Program-made: the position numbers and the translations under genes
Notes under the pieces: model-generated
Database searches by the model: none
What the model saw: only the letters and a program-made list of their open reading frames with translations
Told to the model about the DNA's origin: nothing
Shown: in pieces, positions 6,114 to 13,783 of the stretch
How the letters are laid out: each line of letters opens with the position of its first letter
How positions within the stretch are numbered: the stretch's first letter is position 1
Origin: CAYXGE01 sp964464435
GTDB taxonomy: Bacteria > Pseudomonadota > Gammaproteobacteria > Burkholderiales > Methylophilaceae
Direction of reading: 5' to 3'
Length of the DNA stretch: 20,002 nt
Assembly (NCBI GenBank): GCA_964464435.1
Contig: CAYXGE010000032.1
Location: 1-20,002, forward strand

Positions 6114-6653
6114 ATGGCGCGCTTAAAAGATTTTTATAAAGAAACAGTAACCAAGCAATTAATGCAACAGTTTGGTTATACCTCAGTAATGGAAGTACCT
6201 CGCATTGAAAAAATCACACTTAATATGGGTGTTGGTGAGGCGGTTGCTGATAAAAAAGTAATGGAGCATGCAGTTTCAGATATGGAAAAAATTGCTGGTC
6301 AAAAACCAGTAGTGACTAAAGCTAAAAAATCTGTTGCTGCATTTAAAATCCGTGATGATTATCCTGTTGGTTGCAAAGTGACATTACGTCGTGAACGCAT
6401 GTATGAGTTCTTAGACCGTTTAGTTAATATTGCAATTCCACGTATTCGTGACTTCCGTGGTATCTCAGGTAAATCATTCGATGGCCGTGGAAATTACAAC
6501 ATGGGCGTTAAAGAGCAAATCATTTTTCCTGAAATTGAATACGACAAAATTGATGCGCTACGTGGTATGAATATCACAATTACAACGACTGCAAAAACTG
6601 ATGAAGAGGCGCGTGCGTTGCTCTCAGCTTTCAGTTTTCCTTTTAGAAACTGA
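6114..6653 (+). CDS. rplE: 50S ribosomal protein L5
   Basis: L5 (179 residues) binds 5S rRNA together with L18 and L25 and contacts S13 and the P-site tRNA. Conserved pieces are RIEKITLNMGVGEA, GQKPVVTKAKKSVAAFKIR, the basic GCKVTLRRERMYEFLDRL, and RDFRGISGKSFDGRGNYNMG. The protein ends SAFSFPFRN, the normal end for proteobacterial L5. Seven bases separate it from rpsN. Confidence 0.98.
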   Translation: MARLKDFYKETVTKQLMQQFGYTSVMEVPRIEKITLNMGVGEAVADKKVMEHAVSDMEKIAGQKPVVTKAKKSVAAFKIRDDYPVGCKVTLRRERMYEFLDRLVNIAIPRIRDFRGISGKSFDGRGNYNMGVKEQIIFPEIEYDKIDALRGMNITITTTAKTDEEARALLSAFSFPFRN

Positions 6654-6660
6654 GGATATC

Positions 6661-6966
6661 ATGGCTAAGACTTGTATGATAGAACGCGAACAAAAACGTC
6701 GCGAAATGGTAGAAAAATACGCAACAAAACGTGCTGAATTGATTGCTGTCATTAATGACGTTAAAGCAACACCAGAAGCGCGTAGCGAAGCCCGTGCAAA
6801 ATTCCAAGCATTGCCAAGAAACTCAAGCCCAGTGCGCTTGCGTAATCGTTGTGCATTGACTGGTCGCCCACGTGGTGTGTTTAGTAAATTTGGTATTGCC
6901 CGTAGCAAGTTGCGCGAATTAATGATGCGCGGCGAAGTTCCTGGCGTGACTAAAGCTAGTTGGTAA
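6661..6966 (+). CDS. rpsN: 30S ribosomal protein S14, zinc-independent long form
   Basis: S14 (101 residues) belongs to the head of the 30S subunit. The open frame reaches back into rplE to 6601, but the ATG at 6661 follows GAGGAT and gives MAKTCMIEREQKRREMV and the family's usual 101 residues. The C-terminal block LRNRCALTGRPRGVFSKFG and LRELMMRGEVPGVTKASW is conserved. The paired CXXC motifs of the short zinc-binding form are absent, so this is the C-minus type. Confidence 0.97.
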   Translation: MAKTCMIEREQKRREMVEKYATKRAELIAVINDVKATPEARSEARAKFQALPRNSSPVRLRNRCALTGRPRGVFSKFGIARSKLRELMMRGEVPGVTKASW

Positions 6967-6980
6967 CGGAGGATATGTAA

Positions 6981-7376
6981 ATGAGTATGAGTGATCCGAT
7001 TGCCGATATGCTTACGCGTATCCGTAATGCACAAAGTGTTAATAAGCCAGAAGTGGTAATGCCGTCATCAAAATTGAAAGTTGCTATCGCCTCAGTGTTA
7101 AAAGACGAAGGCTATATTGATGACTTTGCTGTGCAAACGAGCGAAGGTAAAGCGCAATTAAATATTAGCCTTAAGTATTATGCAGGCCGTCCAGTAATTG
7201 AAACCATTAGTCGTGTTTCTAAACCTGGCTTGCGTGTATATCGTGGTTCTAACGATATTCCTAAGGTAATGAATGGGCTTGGTGTGACTATTGTGTCTAC
7301 ATCCAAGGGTGTAATGACTGATCGCAAAGCGCGTGCTGCCGGTGTAGGTGGTGAAGTGCTCTGTGTTGTGGCTTAA
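6981..7376 (+). CDS. rpsH: 30S ribosomal protein S8
   Basis: S8 (131 residues) is a primary binder of the central domain of 16S rRNA. It shows SDPIADMLTRIRNAQ at the N-terminus and the C-terminal GLGVTIVSTSKGVMTDRKAR, ending GGEVLCVVA. In E. coli S8 represses spc-operon translation by binding mRNA near rplE. I did not recognise the matching structure at the rplX-rplE junction here. A GGAGG-like site (CGGAGGAT) precedes the ATG at 6981. Confidence 0.98.
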   Translation: MSMSDPIADMLTRIRNAQSVNKPEVVMPSSKLKVAIASVLKDEGYIDDFAVQTSEGKAQLNISLKYYAGRPVIETISRVSKPGLRVYRGSNDIPKVMNGLGVTIVSTSKGVMTDRKARAAGVGGEVLCVVA

Positions 7377-7387
7377 GGAGAAAAATA

Positions 7388-7921
7388 ATGTCTCGTGTAG
7401 CTAAGAATCCAGTTGTTATTCCAGCTAAAGTAGAAGTGGCGATTTCAGCAAATCAAATAGCTGTCAGTGGTCCAATGGGAAAAATGTCTCAACCCTTGTA
7501 TGGTGATGTAAACCTAGCACGTGAAGGTGATACCGTTACTTTTGCAGCTGCAAATGATTCAAAACATGCTAAAGCCATGTCAGGAACATTGCGTGCTTTG
7601 GTAGCAAATATGGTGCAAGGTGTGTCTGAAGGTTTTACTCGTAAGCTCACATTAGTGGGTGTTGGGTATAAAGCACAAGCGCAGGGTGCAGTGTTAAATT
7701 TAGATTTGGGTTACTCACACCCAATTAAACATCCAATGCCTGCTGGCGTAACAGTAGAAACGCCAAGTCAAACTGAAGTAATTCTTAAAGGTTTTGACAA
7801 GCAAGTGATTGGTCAGGTTGCCGCACAAATTCGTGCTTATCGTGCTCCAGAACCTTATAAAGGTAAGGGTGTACGTTATGCAGATGAAGTGGTGATTATC
7901 AAAGAAACCAAGAAGAAGTAA
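7388..7921 (+). CDS. rplF: 50S ribosomal protein L6
   Basis: L6 (177 residues) binds the sarcin-ricin region of 23S rRNA near the factor-binding site. It is built as two similar domains. The N-terminal MSRVAKNPVVIPAKVEV and the C-terminal GKGVRYADEVVIIKETKKK are typical, and the central GFTRKLTLVGVGYKAQ marks the start of the second domain. AAGGAG precedes the ATG. The gene lies 11 bases after rpsH and 9 before rplR. Confidence 0.98.
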   Translation: MSRVAKNPVVIPAKVEVAISANQIAVSGPMGKMSQPLYGDVNLAREGDTVTFAAANDSKHAKAMSGTLRALVANMVQGVSEGFTRKLTLVGVGYKAQAQGAVLNLDLGYSHPIKHPMPAGVTVETPSQTEVILKGFDKQVIGQVAAQIRAYRAPEPYKGKGVRYADEVVIIKETKKK

Positions 7922-7930
7922 GGTTTAATC

Positions 7931-8293
7931 ATGAATAATCTAAACAATACAAATTCACGTTTGCGTCGCGCTCGTAAAACACGCGCAAAAATTTCAGAAC
8001 TTAAAGTGACACGTTTAAGCGTTCATCGTAGTAACGGTAACATTTATGCGCAAATCATTGCTGAAACTGGTGATAAGGTACTAGTGAGTGCCTCAACCGT
8101 TGAAGCAGAAGTGCGTAAGTCTGTAAAAAATGGTGGCAACGTAGCTGCAGCGGCAGAAATTGGCAAGCGTATCGCTCAAAAAGCAAAAGCGGCTGGGATT
8201 ACAACAGTAGCCTTTGATCGCTCAGGCTTTAAGTATCATGGTCGTATCAAGGCGTTGGCTGAAGCTGCGCGTGAAAACGGCTTGTCCTTCTAA
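7931..8293 (+). CDS. rplR: 50S ribosomal protein L18
   Basis: L18 (120 residues) carries 5S rRNA into the central protuberance with L5. The basic N-terminus SRLRRARKTRAKISELKVTRL is followed by SVHRSNGNIYAQII. The C-terminus shows AFDRSGFKYHGRIKALAEAARENGLSF, the strongest part of the family signature (quoted in part from residue 94 on). The first eight residues (MNNLNNTN) are Asn-rich and unlike the common MDKK-type start, but the AAGG at 7920-7923 supports this ATG. Confidence 0.97.
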   Translation: MNNLNNTNSRLRRARKTRAKISELKVTRLSVHRSNGNIYAQIIAETGDKVLVSASTVEAEVRKSVKNGGNVAAAAEIGKRIAQKAKAAGITTVAFDRSGFKYHGRIKALAEAARENGLSF

Positions 8294-8307
8294 TAACGAG
8301 GTTGATG

Positions 8308-8817
8308 ATGGCAAAAGATATTGAACAACAGCAGCAAACCGATGGAATGCGCGAAAAAATGATTGCAGTTAACCGTGTAAGTAAAACGGTTAAAGGTGGT
8401 CGTATTATGAGTTTTGCAGCATTAACAGTAGTTGGTGATGGTGATGGTGCTGTAGGTATGGGTAAAGGTAAAGCACGTGAAGTTCCAGTTGCTGTGCAAA
8501 AAGCAATGGATGAAGCGCGTCGCGGCATGGTGAAAGTGAGTTTAAACAACGGTACATTGCATCACGCGGTAACTGGTGTGCACGGCGCAGCTAAAGTGTT
8601 TATTCAGCCAGCTTCTGAAGGTACTGGCATTATTGCTGGTGGTGCAATGCGCGCCATTTTTGAAGTGATGGGTGTAACTAATGTGTTGGCTAAATGTATT
8701 GGTTCAACCAATCCATATAACGTAGTGCGTGCAACCTTAAATGGTTTGCAAGCAATGAACACTCCATCTGATATTGCTGCTAAACGCGGTAAATCAATTG
8801 AAGATATTAGGGGTTAA
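8308..8817 (+). CDS. rpsE: 30S ribosomal protein S5
   Basis: S5 (169 residues from this start) helps form the mRNA entry site and influences decoding accuracy. Three starts lie in a row, TTG 8302, ATG 8305 and ATG 8308. The GAGG at 8298-8301 is six bases from the last, so MAKDIEQQQQ is chosen, and the family's usual start is also MAK. The double-stranded-RNA-binding part shows VNRVSKTVKGGRIMSFAAL and VGMGKGKAREVPVAVQKA. The C-terminal domain has GTGIIAGGAMRAIFEVMG. Confidence 0.96.
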   Translation: MAKDIEQQQQTDGMREKMIAVNRVSKTVKGGRIMSFAALTVVGDGDGAVGMGKGKAREVPVAVQKAMDEARRGMVKVSLNNGTLHHAVTGVHGAAKVFIQPASEGTGIIAGGAMRAIFEVMGVTNVLAKCIGSTNPYNVVRATLNGLQAMNTPSDIAAKRGKSIEDIRG

Positions 8818-8819
8818 TC

Positions 8820-9017
8820 ATGGCTAAAGCTAAAAAAGAAACTAGCATGATTAAAGTCACTTTAATCAAAAGTGTTATTGGCAGAATCGAGTCACATCGT
8901 GCATGTGTACGTGGCTTAGGCTTGCGCCGCATGCACCACACAGTAGAAGTGCAAGACACTCCAGCTGTGCGTGGAATGATTAATGCTGTTAGCTACCTGT
9001 TGAAAGTAGAAGCATAA
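8820..9017 (+). CDS. rpmD: 50S ribosomal protein L30
   Basis: L30 (65 residues) is a small protein of the 50S subunit. The core reads KVTLIKSVIGRIESHRACVRGLG and then LRRMHHTVEVQDTPAVRGMI (cut at residue 56). The ATG at 8820 has AGGGG at 8809-8813 with 6-base spacing. An internal ATG at 8847 would give 56 residues but has no comparable site, so the longer form is preferred. The stop overlaps the rplO start by one base (TAATG). Confidence 0.95.
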   Translation: MAKAKKETSMIKVTLIKSVIGRIESHRACVRGLGLRRMHHTVEVQDTPAVRGMINAVSYLLKVEA

Positions 9018-9451
9018 TGAAATTAAATTCTATTAAGCCTGCAGAAGGCGCTAAAAAAGCAAGACGCCGCGTTGGTCGTGGTATTGGCTCCGGTTTAGGT
9101 AAAACCGCTGGTCGTGGTCATAAAGGTCAAAAATCACGAACAGGTGGTTTTCATAAAGTGGGTTTTGAAGGTGGTCAAATGCCTTTACAACGTCGTTTAC
9201 CAAAACGTGGTTTCAATTCACTTTCAAAAGATTTAACAGCAAATGTACGTACCAGTGAGTTGTTACAAGTGAATGCCGATGTCATTGATTTGTTAGCTTT
9301 AAAACAAGCCAATATTGTGCCTGTTGCTACACGTACAGTTAAAGTTTACTTATCAGGTGAAGTAAGCAAAAAATTAAGCTTGCAAGGCTTGTTGTTAAGT
9401 AAGGGTGCGCGTGCTGCGGTTGAAGCAGCTGGCGGTAAGATTGCTGAATAA
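9017..9451 (+). CDS. rplO: 50S ribosomal protein L15
   Basis: L15 (144 residues) is a late-assembling 50S protein with a long extended N-terminus. That arm is evident in ARRRVGRGIGSGLGKTAGRG and HKGQKSRTGG, followed by FEGGQMPLQRRLPKRGFNS. The C-terminal globular part ends SKGARAAVEAAGGKIAE. It overlaps rpmD by one base, and 22 bases separate it from the TTG start of secY. Confidence 0.97.
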   Translation: MKLNSIKPAEGAKKARRRVGRGIGSGLGKTAGRGHKGQKSRTGGFHKVGFEGGQMPLQRRLPKRGFNSLSKDLTANVRTSELLQVNADVIDLLALKQANIVPVATRTVKVYLSGEVSKKLSLQGLLLSKGARAAVEAAGGKIAE

Positions 9452-9473
9452 TATTTAGTGAGCAGAGCATAAT

Positions 9474-10793
9474 TTGGCAAACGATAGTTTAATGGGTGCA
9501 GTAGGAAAAATGGGCGAGCTGAGAAGCCGCTTGTTTTTCGTATTAGGTGCTTTAGTTGTATATAGATTAGGTGCGCATATTCCCGTGCCTGGTATTGACC
9601 CTGATGTATTAGCAAAATTGTTTGAGTCAAATGGTGATGGCATATTGGGCATGTTCAATATGTTCTCTGGTGGCGCGTTATCACGCTTCACAGTGTTTGC
9701 ATTAGGCATTATGCCATACATCTCTGCTTCAATTATTATGCAGTTGTTAACCGTTGTTTCACCGCAGATGGAACAACTTAAAAAAGAAGGTGAAGCTGGT
9801 AGAAGACAAATTGCTAAATACACACGTTATGGCACGTTGTTTCTAGCGGCTTTTCAAGCGCTCGGAATTTCGATAGCGCTAGAAGGGCAACCTGGTTTAG
9901 TGTTAGATCCAGGCTTAGTGTTTAGATTTACTGCAGTGATTACATTGGTGAGTGGCACCATGTTTTTAATGTGGTTAGGCGAGCAAATTACTGAACGTGG
10001 TATTGGTAATGGCATCTCGATTATCATTTTTGCAGGGATTGTAGCTGGTTTACCAGCAGCAATTAACAGTACATTAGAGTTGCAAAGTAGTGGTGAGTAC
10101 TCTATACCAGTTGTGATGATGTTGATTGCCTTAGTGATTTTAGTGACTGCATTTGTTGTATTTGTAGAACGCGGAATGCGTAAGATCACCGTAAATTACG
10201 CAAAACGTCAGGTAGGACGCAAAGTATTTGGTGGGCAAACAACACACTTGCCTCTCAAATTAAATATGGCTGGTGTGATTCCGCCAATCTTTGCATCAAG
10301 TATTATTTTGTTTCCAGGCACCATTGCAAGTTGGTTTGGAAGTCGTGAAGGAATGTATTGGTTGAAAGATATTGGTGATGCACTATCACCAGGTCAACCA
10401 CTCTATGTGATTGCCTTTGCGGTAGCGATTATGTTCTTCTGTTTCTTTTATACGGCGTTAGTGTTTAACCCAAAAGAAACAGCAGACAATTTGAAGAAGA
10501 GTGGAGCTTTTGTACCAGGCATAAGACCTGGTGAACAAACGGCTAAATATATCGATAAGATTATGGGTCGTCTAACATTAGCAGGTGCTTTGTATATTAC
10601 TGGTGTTTGTTTGTTGCCAGAGTTTTTAAGATTGAAATTTAATACACCGTTTTACTTTGGTGGTACATCACTACTCATTATTGTAGTAGTTACAATGGAT
10701 TTTATGACGCAAGTGCAATCATATTTGATGTCACATCAATATGAAGGACTCTTGAAAAAAGCAAACTTTAAAGGTAATGCGACAAGTCGCTAA
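9474..10793 (+). CDS. secY: Preprotein translocase channel subunit SecY
   Basis: SecY (439 residues) forms the inner-membrane channel for secreted and membrane proteins, together with SecE and SecG. The start is TTG at 9474, giving MANDSLMGAVGKMGELRSRL as expected; the ATG at 9492 would cut the conserved N-terminus. Family segments include YRLGAHIPVPGIDP after TM1, the plug-region FSGGALSRFTVFALGIMPYI, WLGEQITERGIGNGIS and the cytosolic FNPKETADNLKKSGAFVPGI. Hydrophobic stretches fit ten membrane segments. No good Shine-Dalgarno sequence precedes the start, unlike the ribosomal genes around it. Confidence 0.97.
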   Translation: MANDSLMGAVGKMGELRSRLFFVLGALVVYRLGAHIPVPGIDPDVLAKLFESNGDGILGMFNMFSGGALSRFTVFALGIMPYISASIIMQLLTVVSPQMEQLKKEGEAGRRQIAKYTRYGTLFLAAFQALGISIALEGQPGLVLDPGLVFRFTAVITLVSGTMFLMWLGEQITERGIGNGISIIIFAGIVAGLPAAINSTLELQSSGEYSIPVVMMLIALVILVTAFVVFVERGMRKITVNYAKRQVGRKVFGGQTTHLPLKLNMAGVIPPIFASSIILFPGTIASWFGSREGMYWLKDIGDALSPGQPLYVIAFAVAIMFFCFFYTALVFNPKETADNLKKSGAFVPGIRPGEQTAKYIDKIMGRLTLAGALYITGVCLLPEFLRLKFNTPFYFGGTSLLIIVVVTMDFMTQVQSYLMSHQYEGLLKKANFKGNATSR

Positions 10794-10806
10794 CAAGATT
10801 TAAAGT

Positions 10807-11025
10807 ATGGCTAAGGAAGATTCAATTGAAATGCAGGGTGTAATTTTGGAAAACCTTCCAAATGCTACATTCCGTGTAAAGCTTGAAAATGATGTAATTG
10901 TCTTAGGACATATATCAGGCAAAATGCGTAAAAACTATATTCGTATTTTGCCAGGTGATAAGGTAACTGTGGAAATGACGCCTTACGATTTAACTCGTGC
11001 GCGTATCATCTTCCGTGTGAAGTAA
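10807..11025 (+). CDS. infA: Translation initiation factor IF-1
   Basis: IF-1 (72 residues) is an OB-fold protein that occupies the A site during 30S initiation. It starts MAKEDSIEMQGVILENLPNA, contains the OB strand HISGKMRKNYIRILPGDKV and ends LTRARIIFRVK, all typical. It lies between secY and rpmJ as in many betaproteobacteria. The upstream AAGATTTAAAGT offers only a weak ribosome-binding site. Confidence 0.97.
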   Translation: MAKEDSIEMQGVILENLPNATFRVKLENDVIVLGHISGKMRKNYIRILPGDKVTVEMTPYDLTRARIIFRVK

Positions 11026-11049
11026 GCAGCAAAGAGTGAGGATATTAAA

Positions 11050-11163
11050 ATGAGAGTTCGTGCTTCAGTTAAAGCGTTGTGTCGTAATTGTAAAGTTGTT
11101 CGTCGCCGTGGTGTTGTACGTATTATTTGTACAGACCCACGTCATAAACAACGTCAAGGTTAA
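11050..11163 (+). CDS. rpmJ: 50S ribosomal protein L36, zinc-binding form
   Basis: This 37-residue gene reads MRVRASVKALCRNCKVVRRR at the start and RIICTDPRHKQRQG at the end. The zinc ribbon ligands Cys11, Cys14, Cys27 and His32 are all present, so this is the C-plus form of L36. GTGAGGAT precedes the ATG. It is the last gene of the spc block, and a 135-bp gap with a promoter separates it from rpsM. Confidence 0.97.
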   Translation: MRVRASVKALCRNCKVVRRRGVVRIICTDPRHKQRQG

Positions 11164-11216
11164 TTGTCATCTTATATGATGGTAAATGTTTAGGTAGTGA
11201 AAGTTTGCTTTTTCAA

Positions 11217-11245
11217 TTGTTAAAAGTTGATTAAGCTGTTAAAAT
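11217..11245 (+). promoter_or_regulatory. Sigma70-type promoter in front of rpsM (alpha block)
   Basis: TTGTTA (11217-11222) and TAAAAT (11240-11245) are separated by 17 bp and match four and five of six consensus bases. GTTCGGC, six Ts and GGTGG follow, so the transcript would start near 11252. GTGGT (about 11260-11264) can pair weakly with ATCAC near 11277-11281. This lies in the 135-bp gap between rpmJ and rpsM and would drive rpsM through rplQ. Confidence 0.72.
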
Positions 11246-11298
11246 GTTCGGCTTTTTTGGTGGTTTGAAATTAATCATCACAATTTTGGAGTGGTTAC

Positions 11299-11661
11299 AT
11301 GGCTCGTATAGCAGGGGTTAATATCCCAAATCATAAACACGCAGAGATTGCATTAACATCTATTTATGGTGTTGGAAAAAACACAGCGCAAAAGATTTGT
11401 GTTGCAGCTGGTGTTGCTACAACAACAAAAATTAAAGATTTAAATGATGCTGAAATTGAAAAATTGCGCGATGAAGTTGCTAAGTTGCAAGTTGAAGGTG
11501 ATTTGCGTCGTGAAATTTCAATGAACATTAAACGTTTAATGGATTTGGGTTGTTACCGTGGTATTCGTCATCGTCGTGGATTGCCTGTTCGTGGTCAACG
11601 CACGAAGACAAATGCAAGAACACGTAAAGGCCCAATCAAGCCTATCAAGGCATCTAAGTAA
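11299..11661 (+). CDS. rpsM: 30S ribosomal protein S13
   Basis: S13 (120 residues) sits at the top of the 30S head, contacts L5 in bridge B1b and touches the P-site tRNA through its C-terminal tail. MARIAGVNIPNHKHAEIALT, the helix-two-turn-helix segment IYGVGKNTAQKIC and the C-terminal RHRRGLPVRGQRTKTNARTR are standard. A TTTTGGAG site precedes the ATG. It is the first gene of the alpha block. Confidence 0.98.
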   Translation: MARIAGVNIPNHKHAEIALTSIYGVGKNTAQKICVAAGVATTTKIKDLNDAEIEKLRDEVAKLQVEGDLRREISMNIKRLMDLGCYRGIRHRRGLPVRGQRTKTNARTRKGPIKPIKASK

Positions 11662-11686
11662 TCAGGACTGGTAAGGATTAAGTAAC

Positions 11687-12076
11687 ATGGCTAAAGCTAA
11701 TGTACGCGTACGTAAGAAAGTAAAAAAGAATGTTGCTGAAGGCATTGCACACGTGCACGCGTCTTTCAATAACACCATCATTACCATTACAGATCGTCAA
11801 GGTAACGCGCTTTCATGGGCGACATCTGGCGGTGCTGGGTTTAAAGGTTCACGTAAAAGTACGCCGTTTGCGGCACAGGTAGCTGCAGAAGCTGCAGGTA
11901 AAGCTGCGCAAGAATATGGTGTGAAGAATCTTGAAGTGCGTATTAAGGGTCCAGGTCCAGGCAGAGAATCTGCTGTACGTGCTTTAAATGCAGCAGGTTT
12001 TAAAATTACTAGTATTTCAGATGTGACGCCAGTGCCACACAACGGCTGCCGTCCACCTAAAAAACGCAGAATTTAA
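11687..12076 (+). CDS. rpsK: 30S ribosomal protein S11
   Basis: S11 (129 residues) lies on the 30S platform near the E-site mRNA. The conserved parts are GIAHVHASFNNTIITITDRQ, GGAGFKGSRKSTPFAAQVAA, RIKGPGPGRESAVRAL and the end DVTPVPHNGCRPPKKRRI. Its order after rpsM and before rpsD is the normal alpha-operon arrangement. Confidence 0.98.
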   Translation: MAKANVRVRKKVKKNVAEGIAHVHASFNNTIITITDRQGNALSWATSGGAGFKGSRKSTPFAAQVAAEAAGKAAQEYGVKNLEVRIKGPGPGRESAVRALNAAGFKITSISDVTPVPHNGCRPPKKRRI

Positions 12077-12110
12077 TCAATAACTGCGTGAATTATTTCA
12101 GGAGATAACT

Positions 12111-12740
12111 TTGGCTAGAAACCTCGATCCTAAGTGCCGTCAATGTCGTCGTGAAGGCGAAAAGCTTTTTCTCAAAGGTGAGAAATGCTTTACTGATAAG
12201 TGTGCTATCGAAAAACGTAACTTCCCACCAGGTCAGCATGGTCAGCGTCGTAATCAACGTTTATCTGACTACGGTGTTCAATTGCGTGAAAAACAAAAAG
12301 TACGTCGTATTTACGGTGTGTTAGAAGCACAATTCCGTAGCTACTACGCAGAAGCCGATCGTTTAAAAGGTATTACAGGTGAAAACTTGTTACAACTTTT
12401 AGAATGTCGCCTTGATAACGTTGCTTACCGTATGGGTATTGGTGCTTCACGCACTGAAGCACGTCAAATCGTTCGTCACAATAGTATTTTGGTTAATGGT
12501 AAACGTGTGAATATTCCGTCATACCAAGTGCGTCCCGGTGATGTGGTTTCAGTAGCTGAGCGTTCAAAACAACAACTACGTATTAAAGGTTCTATTGAGG
12601 CAGCAGAGCAACGCGGATTCCCAGAGTGGATTGAAGTGGATGTTAAGGGCTTTAAAGGTACATTTAAAGCTAAACCACAACGTGATGAACTGCCAGCTAC
12701 AATTAACGAATCGTTAGTAGTTGAGCTTTACTCTAAGTAA
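12111..12740 (+). CDS. rpsD: 30S ribosomal protein S4, TTG start, zinc-type N-terminus
   Basis: S4 (209 residues) nucleates 30S assembly on the 5' domain of 16S rRNA and in E. coli represses the alpha operon. The start is TTG at 12111 with AGGAG six bases upstream (12100-12104); it yields the expected MARNLDPKCRQCRREGEKLF. Cys9, Cys12, Cys26 and Cys31 form the CXXC...CX4C cluster of zinc-containing S4. The S4 RNA-binding domain starts near CRLDNVAYRMGIGASRTEAR and continues through HNSILVNGKRVNIPSYQVRP. No in-frame ATG near this site would retain the N-terminus. Confidence 0.97.
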   Translation: MARNLDPKCRQCRREGEKLFLKGEKCFTDKCAIEKRNFPPGQHGQRRNQRLSDYGVQLREKQKVRRIYGVLEAQFRSYYAEADRLKGITGENLLQLLECRLDNVAYRMGIGASRTEARQIVRHNSILVNGKRVNIPSYQVRPGDVVSVAERSKQQLRIKGSIEAAEQRGFPEWIEVDVKGFKGTFKAKPQRDELPATINESLVVELYSK

Positions 12741-12773
12741 TTAACAAAGCTGTTTAAGCGATAGGGAAAGTTT

Positions 12774-13760
12774 ATGCAAAACAGTCCGACAGAATATTTA
12801 AAACCAAGAGTTGTAGATGTTGAAGTAATTTCGCCACTACGTGCTAAGGTTACTTTGGAGCCAATGGAACGTGGTTTTGGCTATACACTCGGTACAGCAT
12901 TGCGCCGTGTATTGCTTTCATCAATCCCTGGCTTTGCAATTACAGAAGTTAAAATTGATGGTGTTGTGCATGAGTATTCAACCATTGATGGCGTGCAAGA
13001 AGATGTTGTTGATATTCTTCTCAACCTCAAAGGTGTAGCTTTAAAGCTCAACACTAAAAGCGAAACGACATTAAGACTCAGTAAGTCATCAGAAGGTGTT
13101 GTAACTGCGGGTGACTTTGAAACTGGTCACGATGCTGAAATTGTGAACCCAAACCATGTGATTGCACACTTAACAAAAGGTGGAAAGTTAAACCTTGAAG
13201 TTAAAGTTGAAATGGGTCGTGGATATCAGCCAGTTCCTGCACGTCAAAAAGCAGATGATGAAGATCGCTTACTTGGTTTTATTATGGTGGATGCTTCATT
13301 TAGCCCAATTAACAAAGTGAGCTATCAAGTTGAAAGTGCGCGTGTAGAGCAACGTACAGACTTAGATAAATTGATTATTGACGTTGAAACTAACGGCATT
13401 ATTGAGCCAGAGCAAGCGATTCGTGATGCAGCGCGTATTTTGATGGGTCAATTGTCAGTATTTGCTGACTTAGAAGGTGCACCAACAGAAGTTGAAGTGA
13501 AACATGCGCCACAAGTTGATCCAATTTTGTTACGTCCAGTGGATGATTTGGAATTAACAGTGCGTTCAGCAAATTGTTTGAAAGCAGAAAATATTTATTA
13601 CATTGGTGATTTAATCCAACGTACAGAAAATGAATTGCTTAAAGCACCAAACTTGGGTCGTAAATCACTCAATGAAATTAAAGATGTGTTAGCTTCAAAA
13701 GGCTTAACACTTGGTATGAAATTAGAAAACTGGCCTCCAGCTGGTCTTGAAAAAGTATAA
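12774..13760 (+). CDS. rpoA: DNA-directed RNA polymerase subunit alpha
   Basis: The alpha subunit (328 residues, E. coli 329) dimerises to start RNA polymerase assembly. The N-terminal domain contains LEPMERGFGYTLGTALRRVL and LSSIPGFAITEVKIDGV. A linker around residues 235-248 leads to the C-terminal domain with RSANCLKAENIYYIGDLI and LGRKSLNEIKDVLASKGL. Arg264 is at the position of E. coli Arg265, the key contact for UP elements and activators. AGGGAAAG precedes the ATG. It lies between rpsD and rplQ as usual. Confidence 0.98.
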   Translation: MQNSPTEYLKPRVVDVEVISPLRAKVTLEPMERGFGYTLGTALRRVLLSSIPGFAITEVKIDGVVHEYSTIDGVQEDVVDILLNLKGVALKLNTKSETTLRLSKSSEGVVTAGDFETGHDAEIVNPNHVIAHLTKGGKLNLEVKVEMGRGYQPVPARQKADDEDRLLGFIMVDASFSPINKVSYQVESARVEQRTDLDKLIIDVETNGIIEPEQAIRDAARILMGQLSVFADLEGAPTEVEVKHAPQVDPILLRPVDDLELTVRSANCLKAENIYYIGDLIQRTENELLKAPNLGRKSLNEIKDVLASKGLTLGMKLENWPPAGLEKV

Positions 13761-13783
13761 AGCAAAGGTGTGAGGGTAATACT

